The notes beneath the pieces were generated by a model. The model was not told where the DNA came from and searched no databases. It worked only from the letters and a program-made list of their open reading frames with translations. Made by a program: the position numbers and the translations under genes. From Pseudomonadota bacterium (lineage in GTDB: Bacteria; Myxococcota_A; UBA9160; SZUA-336): a stretch of 64,000 bases of DNA. The stretch lies in contig QJZC01000029.1 in assembly GCA_003247575.1 (NCBI GenBank), forward strand, positions 1 through 64,000, in the 5' to 3' direction. Below, in pieces: positions 8,009 through 17,095 of this stretch; the first letter of the stretch is position 1; each line of letters opens with the position of its first letter.

Positions 8009-8430
8009 CGGCGCCCTCGTCGGAGCCTGGCGTGTTCCGGCGTGAGCGCACGGTGACGCCGCGCGACATCGACCTGCTGGGCCACGTCAACAACGCCGTT
8101 TGGGTTGGCTTCATCGTCGAGCTGGCGGATGCGCACGCAGAAGCGGTTGGAATGGGATTCGTGCGAACACGCCAGCTCGGTGGGCAGTGGATCGTGAGGC
8201 GGCACGAGATCGACTATCTACGCTCGGCACACGTCGGCGAGGTTCTCCTGGAGGAGACGTGGGTGGAGTCTCTACGGGGTGCCCGCTCGCTGCGTGTGGC
8301 CCGCTTCTCGCGCGCGAGCGACGGCTCGGTCTTGGTCGAGTCACGCACGACCTGGGCCTTCGTGGAGCCCGACTCGCTGCGAGTGCGCCGCGTTCCCGAG
8401 GCCGTCGCGCGAGCGTTCAGACGCACTTAG
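8005..8430 (+). CDS. 4-hydroxybenzoyl-CoA/acyl-CoA thioesterase (hot-dog fold)
   Basis: A hot-dog-fold thioesterase of 141 residues. The diagnostic loop TPRDIDLLGHVNNAVWVGFI carries the catalytic-type Asp and the GHVNN motif, with the rest of the sheet in WIVRRHEIDYLRSAHVGEVL and the later strands. Family members cleave acyl- or aryl-CoA thioesters. The proposed TTG start overlaps the rmlA stop (TTGA) and has GGCGGAGAG a few bases upstream; an internal GTG at 8032 would remove only nine residues before the fold. The substrate is unknown, and the linkage to rmlA suggests coupling of expression rather than a shared pathway. Confidence 0.88.
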   Translation: MTAPSSEPGVFRRERTVTPRDIDLLGHVNNAVWVGFIVELADAHAEAVGMGFVRTRQLGGQWIVRRHEIDYLRSAHVGEVLLEETWVESLRGARSLRVARFSRASDGSVLVESRTTWAFVEPDSLRVRRVPEAVARAFRRT

Positions 8431-8613
8431 GGCGAGGACACCAGCGAAGGATCCCCCCCGATACCCAGACGCCGGCGCCCCCGCCCCCCGTGCCAACCAG
8501 GTGAGACCCCGCCCGGGTCGTTCCTGGAGATCTGATGCGGTAGCTACACTTAGGATCGACTGTTGCGAGCAATACTTGAGCACTTTTTGCGTAGCTTTCG
8601 TGCGCTCGAAGGC

Positions 8614-9117
8614 TCAGCCGGCGGAAGAGGCCGCCAGATCCCGCGTTTGCGCATCCGAAGCCGCGGACCCACTCGCGGTCCGGCCCGAGGCTCGCTCGAA
8701 CGGATAGGCGGCGAGCCGATCCAGGATCCGCAGTAGCTCGCGCTCGAAGAGCGAAGCGATCCAGGGGCCCGTCCCTGGAACCCAAGGCGAGAACTCGACA
8801 CGCCAGACGACCTGCGTGCCTTCTCCCGCGCCGACGAAGACCACCTCCGCCGAGTGGGAGCGCAGCGGGAGCCCCTCGATGATCCGGTAGCCGAGCCGGT
8901 GAGGCGGCTCGAAGTGGGTGATCTCCTCCTCGATCGCAATGCCGCGCGCACGCACGACGCACGCGGCGCCGACTCCATAGGGAGCAGGCCGCCCCTCGGA
9001 TCGCAGCACCACCTCCTTCACACCGGACCAGTCCACCCAACCTCGATAGTTGGCGAACACTGCCCACACCGCCTCGGGCGGCGCGGGAACCTCTTTCTGG
9101 ATTCTGACCTCGCGCAT
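8614..9117 (-). CDS. SRPBCC (START-like / polyketide cyclase) family protein
   Basis: Soluble helix-grip protein of 167 residues. The opening MREVRIQKEVPAPPEAVWAV and FANYRGWVDWSGVKEVVL are classic SRPBCC starts, followed by a beta-rich middle and the closing amphipathic helix WIASLFERELLRILDRLAAY. A small polar tail rich in Ser/Ala follows. These proteins bind hydrophobic ligands or catalyse cyclisation or hydrolysis; function is not determined by sequence alone. ATG 9117 is preferred because the fold starts there; an upstream extension to 9159 is unlike the family. It is transcribed divergently from the next gene, with 18 nt between the start codons. Confidence 0.82.
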   Translation of the reverse strand: MREVRIQKEVPAPPEAVWAVFANYRGWVDWSGVKEVVLRSEGRPAPYGVGAACVVRARGIAIEEEITHFEPPHRLGYRIIEGLPLRSHSAEVVFVGAGEGTQVVWRVEFSPWVPGTGPWIASLFERELLRILDRLAAYPFERASGRTASGSAASDAQTRDLAASSAG

Positions 9118-9135
9118 TCCGCACAATGTAGCCGC

Positions 9136-9786
9136 ATGCGACCAGGGGTGGGGATACAACGCTGCGCAGACGGCCGCCGGCGCACGACTCCGGCGGTGAA
9201 GATGGCGCTGAGCCTCGCACTGCTCTTGTGCGCCCGCGCTGGGCCGGCCGCCAGCAGCGCCGGGATCGAGCCCCCGGGCAGCGAAGCTCCCTTGAGCTGG
9301 CAGCCTGCGACGGCCGCAATGGAACTACTGTGCACTCCCGCGCGGATTCTCGGTGACCTGACCGGGGCCATCGGGCTGCTGAGCGCGACAGCGATCGCGA
9401 TGGTGGGCGACACGGTGGCTGTCGTCGATCGCAATCGCATCTCGCGCGGCTTCCTGAGCGGAGGGGTGCACCGCATCGCGCAGGGCTTCTCGTTCGTCGG
9501 CACGCAGAGCCTCGAGCGACTCCGCGCCGAAGAGGTCGAACGCTGGCCCGAGGCACCCTCCACATATCTGAGCGCAGCTCCCTTCGTTGGACGCCTCGAC
9601 ACCGGCCTGTCCGGAGTCTCCGCGCTCCGCATGGCAGCCTCGGACCTCGGCTACGGCTTCGCGCGGGGACTGGCTCGTATGGCCGGCGCCAATCAGGTCG
9701 CCGAGCGGATGGCCACATCCCAGCGACGCGCTGCTTCCGTGCACCTAGGACCGCGCCCACTGGGCCGAAACCGGGCGCAGCCGTGA
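9136..9786 (+). CDS. hypothetical exported protein
   Basis: I do not recognise this 216-residue protein. ATG 9136 gives a basic N-terminus (RRRTTP) and then a hydrophobic run MALSLALLLCARAGPAASSA that looks like a signal peptide; ATG 9202 would start directly at that run and is an equally possible start. The mature part contains a second hydrophobic stretch (LTGAIGLLSATAIAMVG) and an arginine-rich C-terminus, suggesting an envelope-associated protein. Its stop overlaps the fdhD start (GTGA), so it is coupled to the fdhD-oxidoreductase pair and might serve that system, but no cofactor motif is visible. Confidence 0.6.
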   Translation: MRPGVGIQRCADGRRRTTPAVKMALSLALLLCARAGPAASSAGIEPPGSEAPLSWQPATAAMELLCTPARILGDLTGAIGLLSATAIAMVGDTVAVVDRNRISRGFLSGGVHRIAQGFSFVGTQSLERLRAEEVERWPEAPSTYLSAAPFVGRLDTGLSGVSALRMAASDLGYGFARGLARMAGANQVAERMATSQRRAASVHLGPRPLGRNRAQP

Positions 9787-10571
9787 CGACGAGTCGTCGC
9801 TTCGATGCGGTACGCATACCCGACGACTCTCGCGACGAGCAGGTCGCGATCGAGGAGCCACTCGAGATTCGCTGCAACGACCGTCCTCTGACCGTCACCA
9901 TGCGTACGCCGGGCCACGACCTGGAGCTCGCTCTCGGTCTCGCTGTCAGCGAGGGGATCCTGCGTGAGCCGTCGGCCCTCGAGAGCGCGATCCACTGTCC
10001 CGACAACGAGAACGCGGTCGAGCTCCGCATCGCACCCTCGAAGGGTAGCGAGGTTCACATCCCAGAACGCAGCATGAACGCCTACGCAGGCTGCGGGATC
10101 TGCGGAAAGACGACGATCGATGAGCTCTACGTGCGCGCCCCCGACCTGCATAAGAACGCCACGCGGATTTCCGCCGACGTCATTGGGCGCCTACCGACTC
10201 TACTGCGCGCTGCGCAGCCCTTGTTCGAACAGACAGGCGCGGTTCACGCCGCGGGACTGTTCGATACACACGGCCACCTCGCGTGCGCGCGCGAAGACGT
10301 TGGACGTCATAATGCGCTCGATAAAGTCATCGGCTGGGCCGCCATGAACCAGGAGCTCCCGCTATCGGATCACGTGCTGCTCCTGAGCGGGCGCTGCGGG
10401 TTCGAGCTGGCCCAGAAGGCTTGGGTCGCCGGCATTCCCGTCGTAGCGTCGATCTCTGGACCCTCGTCGCTCGCGATCGAGCTCGCGCTGCGGGCGGGCC
10501 TGACCCTCGCCTGCTTCGTACGCGACGAGCGAATGACCATCTTCAGCGGAGCGGAGAGAATCGTGAGATGA
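9783..10571 (+). CDS. fdhD: formate dehydrogenase accessory sulfurtransferase FdhD
   Basis: Cytosolic sulfurtransferase of 262 residues that passes sulfur from the cysteine desulfurase to the molybdenum cofactor of formate dehydrogenase-type enzymes. The essential CxxC is visible as AGCGICGK (Cys104 and Cys107), followed by the conserved HAAGLFDTHGHLACAREDVG and RHNALDKVIG segment and a C-terminal SGRCGFELAQKAW. The GTG start overlaps the upstream stop, and its own stop overlaps the ATG of the oxidoreductase. The partner client is therefore almost certainly the molybdo-enzyme encoded next. Confidence 0.95.
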   Translation: MTTSRRFDAVRIPDDSRDEQVAIEEPLEIRCNDRPLTVTMRTPGHDLELALGLAVSEGILREPSALESAIHCPDNENAVELRIAPSKGSEVHIPERSMNAYAGCGICGKTTIDELYVRAPDLHKNATRISADVIGRLPTLLRAAQPLFEQTGAVHAAGLFDTHGHLACAREDVGRHNALDKVIGWAAMNQELPLSDHVLLLSGRCGFELAQKAWVAGIPVVASISGPSSLAIELALRAGLTLACFVRDERMTIFSGAERIVR

Positions 10572-12763
10572 AGGCGCGACACTGGATTCCATTCGGACTA
10601 CTGGAACCGAACAAGCCTCGACATTTTCGGGAGCTCCTTCGTACTGTGAGAGACAATCGAAGCGCGCTTCCCTATGCGTGGCGCATCCTGAGTAGGGGCG
10701 TCTGCGACGGATGCTCCCTGGGGCCCTACGGTCTGCGCGACAACGTGATCCCCGGGGTTCACCTGTGTACCACCCGGCTCGGTCTACTGCGCCTCAACAC
10801 GATGGGGCCACTCGATCCGGAGCGCTTGCGCGACGTGGCGACGCTCGAAAGAGCGACCGAGGAGGAGCTCCGCAAGCTCGGCCGCCTCCCCCATCCGTTG
10901 GTTCGCGAAGGCAACGCGCGTGGCTTCGAACGCGTAAGTTGGCAGACCGCGCTCGAGCGAATCGCCGACAAGCTCCGGGACGTGCCCGGAGAGAGGATGG
11001 GCTTCTTCGCGACGTCGCGCGGAGTGACGAACGAAGCCTACTACATGTTCCAGAAGGCAGCGAGACTGCTCGGCTCGAACCACGTCGATCTATGCTCTCG
11101 CCTCTGCCATGCCGCCACTGTGTCCGGCCTGAGCGATATGCTCGGCGTGGGCGCTCCGACCTGTTCGCTCTCCGACCTGATCGGAAGCGATCTGATCGTG
11201 CTCCTAGGTACGAACCTACCCAACAACCAACCGGTCACGACGAAGTATCTCCATCACGCGCGCAAGCAGGGCAGCCGCATCGTCGTCGTCAACCCCTTTC
11301 GAGAGCCTGGTCTCGAACGCTACTGGATTCCGAGCATTCCCTCGAGCGCACTCTTCGGGTCCAAGCTCATGGACGACTTCTTCCAGGTACAGGTCGGGGG
11401 CGACATCGCATTCCTGTCCGGTGCGCTCAAGAGCTTGATCGAGCTGGATGCACTCGACCATACGTTCATTACCGAACGCACCAACGGCTTCGACGCCCTC
11501 TCGGATCACCTTAAAGAAATCTCATGGGAGCAGCTCGAGTCCGGCTCGGGCCTCTCGCGGGCTGCCATGCAGGAGTTCGCAAAGCTCTACGCGCAGGCGC
11601 GCAGCGCGGTCTTCGTATACAGCATGGGTCTCACGCAGCATCGGTTCGGCTCGGAGAACGTGCGCGCCGTCGTGAACCTCGCCCTCGCACGCGGCATGCT
11701 GGGGCGGCCAAAGACAGGGATTCTGCCGATCCGAGGGCACTCCGGAGTACAGGGAGGTGGGGAGTGCGGCGTGGATCCAGCGAAGCTTCCCGGCGGCGTC
11801 GCCATCGGCTCGGAGAAGCAAGCAGAGTTCGAAGCGGTATGGAGACACCCGATCCCGAAGAGTTCGGGACTGCGCGCGCCCGCAATGGTCGACGCGGCGG
11901 GTCGCGGTGAGGTCGATCTGCTGTACTCCCTCGGTGGGAATCTGCTGGATACCCTACCCGATCGCCAACACGCGAGATCGGCACTCGCGCGTGTCCGGGT
12001 ACGCATCCACCAGGACATCGTGATCAATCCGTCGGCGCTGATCCCCAGCGAGTTGGTCGTGCTCCTGCCCGCCCAGACGCGCTATGAGCAGCGTGGCGGT
12101 GGTACCACGACAAATACCGAACGCCGCATCCGCTTCTCTCCGGAGATCGAGGGACACCCGACCATCGGCGAGTGTCATCCCGAATGGGAGATACCCTGCG
12201 AGGTCGCGCGCCACGTCCGCCCTGCGCTCGCGCCGATGCTCTCGCCGCCTGACACACAGTCGATCCGGAACGAGATGGCGCAGCTCATGCCTAGCTACGC
12301 GGGCATCGAGCGCCTGAGCAGGCACGGCGACTGGGTCCAGTGGGGAGGCGCGCGGCTGTTCAGCGAGGGCTTCGACTCCATGCCAGACGGACGCGCGCGC
12401 TTCACCGCGATCCAGCTACCGGAAACGGAGATTCCGGAGGGGAAGTTCTATCTCACGACACGCCGCGGAAAGCAGTTCAATTCCATGGTGTACGGAACCG
12501 AGGACCCACTCACGCACTCGCGCCGGGATGCCATCTTCATGCACGTCGAAGATGCAAAGGAGCTGGGCGTGGGAGAAGGCGATCCCATCGAGCTACGCTC
12601 GGACTGCGGCAGCTTCCGCGGCCGTGTGCGTCTATCGAAAGTCCGCCGACGAACACTCCAGGTATTCTGGCCCGAAGGCAACGTCCTGATCCCACGCAGC
12701 TACGACACCGACTCGGGTGAGCCTGACTACAACGCGTTCGTAGAAGCTCACTCCTTTTCCTGA
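10568..12763 (+). CDS. FdhF/YdeP-family molybdopterin oxidoreductase (formate dehydrogenase-like)
   Basis: Molybdenum bis-pyranopterin oxidoreductase of 731 residues, cytosolic (no Tat signal). Near the N-terminus C46, C49 and C67 form the reduced iron-sulfur pattern seen in the FdhF/YdeP group. The Mo ligand region reads CSRLCHAATVSGL (176-188), in which Cys180 occupies the position of selenocysteine in E. coli FdhH. The centre has PIRGHSGVQGGGECG, and the C-terminal dinucleotide-binding domain begins near FYLTTRRGKQFNSM. It is coupled to fdhD by an ATGA overlap. The last 16 nt overlap the convergent glycosyltransferase gene. True formate activity is not certain; many members of this group are of unknown substrate or act in acid resistance. 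Confidence 0.9.
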   Translation: MKARHWIPFGLLEPNKPRHFRELLRTVRDNRSALPYAWRILSRGVCDGCSLGPYGLRDNVIPGVHLCTTRLGLLRLNTMGPLDPERLRDVATLERATEEELRKLGRLPHPLVREGNARGFERVSWQTALERIADKLRDVPGERMGFFATSRGVTNEAYYMFQKAARLLGSNHVDLCSRLCHAATVSGLSDMLGVGAPTCSLSDLIGSDLIVLLGTNLPNNQPVTTKYLHHARKQGSRIVVVNPFREPGLERYWIPSIPSSALFGSKLMDDFFQVQVGGDIAFLSGALKSLIELDALDHTFITERTNGFDALSDHLKEISWEQLESGSGLSRAAMQEFAKLYAQARSAVFVYSMGLTQHRFGSENVRAVVNLALARGMLGRPKTGILPIRGHSGVQGGGECGVDPAKLPGGVAIGSEKQAEFEAVWRHPIPKSSGLRAPAMVDAAGRGEVDLLYSLGGNLLDTLPDRQHARSALARVRVRIHQDIVINPSALIPSELVVLLPAQTRYEQRGGGTTTNTERRIRFSPEIEGHPTIGECHPEWEIPCEVARHVRPALAPMLSPPDTQSIRNEMAQLMPSYAGIERLSRHGDWVQWGGARLFSEGFDSMPDGRARFTAIQLPETEIPEGKFYLTTRRGKQFNSMVYGTEDPLTHSRRDAIFMHVEDAKELGVGEGDPIELRSDCGSFRGRVRLSKVRRRTLQVFWPEGNVLIPRSYDTDSGEPDYNAFVEAHSFS

Positions 12764-13722
12764 AGCTCGCGAAGACCGCAGGGGGCCTCAGGGCACAGAT
12801 CGGAGCGATTGTAGTAGCGCGCGACCCCACTCCACCCGAGACGTGTGGTGTGTCCCGGGTGGTACTGGTGGAACACGCCCGGCCGATGCCACAGACTCGT
12901 CGCGCGAATCCCTGCGAGCTGCATACGATTGCGCAGGTCCGAGTCCTCCTTGCCACAGTTGTGGTAGGTGTCGTCGAATCCATTCACGCGCTCGAAATCG
13001 GCACGGAAGACGCTGAAGTTCAGACCATAGAACTTCGGTTTCCTTCGCTTTCCGGTGGCGATGTAGGCCAGGCTCTTCGCATGTACGAACGCGAGCTTCG
13101 CGCGGTCGACCCAAGTGACGAAGCGCTCGAAGTCTCCACGGTCGATGGCCTGCGGGGATAATGCGGCAGTCGTCTGGCGCGACAATCGCACGAATCCCCC
13201 CACCACATAGCGGCCTCGGCGCGCTGAATCCAAGTGCTCACGTACGAAATCGCGACTGGGGATGCAGTCACCGTCCGAGAAGATCAGATAGTCGGTCCTG
13301 GCGTTCAGAACCCCGCGGTTGACCGCGCGAGCCTTGTGGAAACCGTCATCTGGCTGCCAAACATGCACGAGACGCACCGGAAAGTCGGCTTGGTGCATCT
13401 CGATGCACTCACGCGTCTCCATCGACGAGCCGTCGTCCGCGATGATGATCTCGAAGTCGAGCCGAGACTGTCGCGCATATCCGCGCAATGTGCGGTCGAG
13501 CAGGACAGGCTGATTGTAGGTGCTCAGAATTACGCTGGTGCGGCACGGCCCCGCTGTGCGAGGTGAGGGATCGGCGGGAACGACGCAGGGTCCAGAAAGG
13601 TCCAGTTCGGACCCACCGACGGAGTCGGGGCGCGAGGCAGGATCCACGCGTTGCCGATCTACCAACACCCCCGAAGGATCGGGGACCCTCTCATCGCAGC
13701 TATCCGGTGGCTTGCGGGACAT
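12748..13722 (-). CDS. family 2 glycosyltransferase with galactosyltransferase-like C-terminal domain
   Basis: A GT-A glycosyltransferase of 324 residues. After a ~58-residue low-complexity N-terminus comes TSVILSTYNQPVLLDRTLRG and FEIIIADDGSS, then the metal-binding FSDGDCIPSRDFV (DxD-like) and a C-terminal KFYGLNFSVFRADFERVNGFDD, with KEDSDLRNRM as the acceptor-side domain common to galactosyl/N-acetylgalactosaminyl transferases. It probably adds a sugar to an envelope polysaccharide. ATG 13722 has AGGAG 7 nt upstream on the coding strand; the frame extends to 13746 without support. The 3' end overlaps the oxidoreductase gene by 16 nt tail to tail. Confidence 0.9.
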   Translation of the reverse strand: MSRKPPDSCDERVPDPSGVLVDRQRVDPASRPDSVGGSELDLSGPCVVPADPSPRTAGPCRTSVILSTYNQPVLLDRTLRGYARQSRLDFEIIIADDGSSMETRECIEMHQADFPVRLVHVWQPDDGFHKARAVNRGVLNARTDYLIFSDGDCIPSRDFVREHLDSARRGRYVVGGFVRLSRQTTAALSPQAIDRGDFERFVTWVDRAKLAFVHAKSLAYIATGKRRKPKFYGLNFSVFRADFERVNGFDDTYHNCGKEDSDLRNRMQLAGIRATSLWHRPGVFHQYHPGHTTRLGWSGVARYYNRSDLCPEAPCGLRELQEKE

Positions 13723-13891
13723 GCCGGAGCTCCTGAATCCTCCCACTCATGTTTGAGTTTTATAGCGAACCTGAACCCGGTTCTCCTGCACGAACCTACT
13801 GCGAGAAGGATCTATGAGGCGTCCCGCGAGTCGGCGATGGCAGCCATCCGCATAGTCGCACACTGGGCAGACGGAGGAGTACCACGCTGAC

Positions 13892-15619
13892 TCAAGCGGG
13901 TCGGACGCGCAGACTGCGCAGTCTATTCAGTGCAGCGGCGATCTCGAAGCGACGTGCCAGAGCGCGATCACCGAATCCAGGCTCGGCGATCGCCTCGAGA
14001 CCACGATCTTCGATCGACCTCTCCACCTTATCCAACAACTCCATCAGGCTGCGACGCCCATCGCAGAGACCGCGCGCGAACTCGAGCAGCACGTCCCCGA
14101 TGAAGCGGCACTGAGCCGGATCGACGAGCTGTATCAGAGCGGATACGTCTACCTCCTCGCGTCCGAACTCGATGCTACGTGTGCGCACGCTGCGGACCCG
14201 TTCGGAGCGCCTGCCCTTGCTGGGGTCGAAGCTGCGCGGATCGGGGATCCGAGCGTGCACCGTCTCCCAGGTACCCGGAATCTGTGGGGCGGCTTCGCCC
14301 AGCGGAAGCTCACGTGCGATCTCCCGCGCGCGCGCAGTTACGTCTCGGGGCTGGTACGTGTCCATCTGGATCACACAGTCGGCGACATCTAGGTAATCTC
14401 CGGCACCACCGACCACGAGCACCGACGACACGCCGCGCTGCTCATAGAGCTGCTGCACTCGGTCCAGATAGGGAGTGATCGGTTCCTGCGACGCCGGGAC
14501 CAAGCGGCGCATGCGCGCGTCGCGAATCATGAAGTTGGTCGCCGCAGTGTCCTCGTCTACCAACAGCACGCGCGCACCCACTTCGATCGCCTCGACGATC
14601 GCAGCCGCTTGCGAGGTACTCCCGGACGCATCCTGAGTTTCGAAGGAAGCAGTATCTCTGCCCATTGGGAGCTCACCGATGAAGGGGCGCAGGTCACAGC
14701 CAGAGACCGAGCGCCCGTCCTCGGCCCGGATGCTCATGGCATCGCCCAGGGTCACACAGCGCTCGCGCCCATCGCCCGGCACGTGGTCATAGACACCGAG
14801 CGCGATCGCGGAGAGCAACGTCGTCTTGCCGTGATAGCCCCCCCCAACGATCAGGGTCACCCCGCGCGGAATGCCGAGCCCGACCAGCTTGCCGGAATGC
14901 GGCGTCGTCAAGGTCACCCGACGCGCGGTCGGAACCTCCAAGGGGCGAGCGTCGGCAAGAGGAGCGGAGTGCACACCGGTTCGCCTCGGTAGCACACTCC
15001 CCTCCGCGAGAAAGGCCACGAGCCCCGCATCGGCGAGCTGCTCGCGCAAGACGACCTGGTCTCGAATCGAGTGCACGTGGCGCTCCAGCTCCGACGGCTC
15101 GATGCGCACGAGCGACGCCAGCCATTCAGGCAGCCGAGTCAACAACAGCACGTGTGCCTCTCGCCCGAGGATCCGACGCCCACGCGCCGGCAGACCGGCC
15201 ACGACGCGCACCGTCACACCGCCGGCCTCGGACAAGCTGACGGCCGTGCGCTCGAGGACCTCGGGCCCCAGCGGGGCGATCTCGAGCACACCGCTCTTGC
15301 CGCTTCCCAGCGAAGCGCCCGACGGCTGCGACCGGCGCAGCGCGCGCTGCAGGAAGTCGGCGCTCGCGCGCCTTGCGTCTCTCGATGCGAAGGCAAACTC
15401 GGGCAGTAGGAGATCACCGGCCGCGAAGCGGATGCAGAGCTGGCTCGGAGCTGCGAACGGGTCGCCCTGGACCGATTCGAATGTGAGTACGCCGCCCTCG
15501 CCCGGCAGCTCGTAGCTGGATCCGCGCAGGTCCTTGTACGCAGCGTAGGGACGCCCTTCGAGCCGCTGCAGCAGAGCGGCGAGAACGGCACCCGACTCGG
15601 GCACGCTTGACTTACGCAT
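13892..15619 (-). CDS. predicted ATPase of the ABC class (PF09818-type P-loop protein)
   Basis: Soluble 575-residue protein matching the uncharacterised ABC_ATPase family. A ~240-residue N-terminal region precedes one ATPase core with a Walker A loop in the family's peculiar form GGGYHGKTT (259-267), a signature-like segment DASGSTSQAA (330-339) and Walker B VLLVDEDTAATNFMIRD (351-367). A C-terminal helical part follows, with no transmembrane segments and no partner permease. The cellular role of the family is not established. ATG 15619 is chosen; the frame continues upstream, but that part has no family character. It is monocistronic as far as can be seen. Confidence 0.9.
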   Translation of the reverse strand: MRKSSVPESGAVLAALLQRLEGRPYAAYKDLRGSSYELPGEGGVLTFESVQGDPFAAPSQLCIRFAAGDLLLPEFAFASRDARRASADFLQRALRRSQPSGASLGSGKSGVLEIAPLGPEVLERTAVSLSEAGGVTVRVVAGLPARGRRILGREAHVLLLTRLPEWLASLVRIEPSELERHVHSIRDQVVLREQLADAGLVAFLAEGSVLPRRTGVHSAPLADARPLEVPTARRVTLTTPHSGKLVGLGIPRGVTLIVGGGYHGKTTLLSAIALGVYDHVPGDGRERCVTLGDAMSIRAEDGRSVSGCDLRPFIGELPMGRDTASFETQDASGSTSQAAAIVEAIEVGARVLLVDEDTAATNFMIRDARMRRLVPASQEPITPYLDRVQQLYEQRGVSSVLVVGGAGDYLDVADCVIQMDTYQPRDVTARAREIARELPLGEAAPQIPGTWETVHARIPDPRSFDPSKGRRSERVRSVRTRSIEFGREEVDVSALIQLVDPAQCRFIGDVLLEFARGLCDGRRSLMELLDKVERSIEDRGLEAIAEPGFGDRALARRFEIAAALNRLRSLRVRPA

Positions 15620-15845
15620 TACTTTCGCCCTACTCTTCACCTGCCAATCGAGATGGAAGGTGACCGCCATGCCCGAGGATCGAATGCATCGGACCCACCC
15701 CGCCTTCAAGTCCCCGCCCGAACCCAGGTTTACGGACTCGAGTCGGGATCCTTCGTCGAGAAGTGGCAGAGCACCCGGTCAGGCCGAACACCCAAGGCGT
15801 CTGCCCGCAATGCGAACCGGTTGGAGTAGAGCGGCCGCGCTGGGA

Positions 15846-16319
15846 CTACAGCCGCCCCAGTAGATCCACGGCGGCATCGGCCAGAGCATCGGAGTTCGTC
15901 GACATTTCGAGATTCCGAAGCCTACCTCGCAGCAGGCTCTTCTCTTCGGGCGTAACCGAAGCCACTGTCGCTTCGAGCGCCTCCATCACCTTGAGACTCT
16001 CGCGCTCATCCTCTAGGTCGAGCAGCATCATCAAGGTATGCAGATCTTCCGGCATTCCGTAGTCACGGACGTATTCGCGATACGTTCTCAAGAACGTGGG
16101 GGACCCCTGAGCTGCACGCAGCCGCTCCCGCATTCTCACGCGCGCGGCATCACCCTTCTTGCCAAACAGTCTCTCGTCGACCCGGCGCTTGTACGCCGCG
16201 GTGGCCCAGCGGCTCTGGCGTTGAGGCTGCCCTTTGCGCTTGCCTCCTCGCGAACGCCGCTCCTTCTGGCGCTTGTCTTGCTCGCTGAACGAAAGCTTAT
16301 CTCGATCGCGATCACTCAC
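15846..16319 (-). CDS. hypothetical basic protein
   Basis: Unrecognised 157-residue protein. The first ~65 residues are extremely basic and disordered-looking (RQKERRSRGGKRKGQPQRQ), which would suit RNA or DNA contact. The remainder is a helical, acidic/leucine-rich segment (PEDLHTLMMLLDLEDERESL and EEKSLLRGRLRNLEM). The start is a GTG at 16319, overlapping a candidate small ORF upstream. Codon use and length suggest a real gene. No enzyme motif is visible. Confidence 0.65.
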   Translation of the reverse strand: MSDRDRDKLSFSEQDKRQKERRSRGGKRKGQPQRQSRWATAAYKRRVDERLFGKKGDAARVRMRERLRAAQGSPTFLRTYREYVRDYGMPEDLHTLMMLLDLEDERESLKVMEALEATVASVTPEEKSLLRGRLRNLEMSTNSDALADAAVDLLGRL

Positions 16320-16488
16320 TGCCGCCTCCTCTCGCTCCTAGTGGCGAGAAATTCATCAGCTGGCACGGCCGCTGGGCCCAATCGACACGAACCGCGCAGA
16401 GCACGCACAGGTCCGCCAGATCCAGCGATAGCTCCCCTTCAGGTGGACACACACGGCCCAACGTGTAGAGGCACTTCCTAGAGTCCAT
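16312..16488 (-). CDS. candidate small cysteine-rich protein (58 residues)
   Basis: Short frame starting MDSRKCLYTLGRVCPPEGEL and continuing through DLCVLCAVRVDW, with five cysteines including a CxxC-like CVLC. Its stop lies 8 nt inside the downstream basic-protein gene (start GTG 16319), an arrangement typical of translational coupling. The cysteines could bind a metal. Against it: no good ribosome-binding site is seen immediately upstream (the nearest AGGAG is about 18 nt away), and I know no homologue. Confidence 0.35.
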   Translation of the reverse strand: MDSRKCLYTLGRVCPPEGELSLDLADLCVLCAVRVDWAQRPCQLMNFSPLGARGGGSE

Positions 16489-17095
16489 GACGCAGGCAGC
16501 GCCCGCTCCTGCGGAACGCTCCTTGGGGACGGCTTATGCGATGGCCCGAAACCGCACCCACGCGTGCCACCACTCCGTCTCACTCGCACAGTGAGCGTCC
16601 TGAGCGGCGCAGACGCGCATGCCCGGCATCGAGTCCCGTCGGTTGAATCCACGCGGAGAACGCACCGCTACTGGAACTCTCTGAAGCAAGCCAACCAGGA
16701 AAGAAGCAGACGCCTGGATCTTCCGGATCCAGCGGACGTACCCTTTCTCAGCGAGCGGAGCCTCGGAAGAGGTCTCAGTTTGGCTGACGACCCCACGGTT
16801 CGACCAACGCCGACCCCACGTGCCTAGCATGCCTCATCGGATTGCGCGTGTCTCCCCTAAACTGAGAACCGCGCGTGCGAGAAGCCGGGGAACCCAGCGA
16901 GGAACCTCGTTCGACGCACTTTGCCGACATAAGGCGGCACTGCGGCATATCCGCTGCACCTGCGCGCGGCCGATGCGCGTATCCTACGGCGCGTAGCGTC
17001 CCGCTCGCGGGCGGCGGAGAAGCAACCGGCAAGCCAGCACCTTGCCTTGCGACCACATGACTTCGAAGATTCGTGCGCGAGGAGGTGCCCCCGAC
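16489..17095. other. intergenic stretch without a supported gene
   Basis: About 600 bases between the small cysteine-rich ORF and the acyl-CoA ligase. Frames here are short, arginine-rich and lack family features. A good ribosome-binding site (AGGAGG near 17081-17086) belongs to the downstream ligase. I see no RNA gene, mobile-element end or clear promoter consensus. Confidence 0.5.

Noticed and set aside
8417..10030. 537-codon minus-strand frame
   Set aside because: Arg/Ser-rich composition and antisense position to the SRPBCC, unknown and fdhD genes mark it as spurious.
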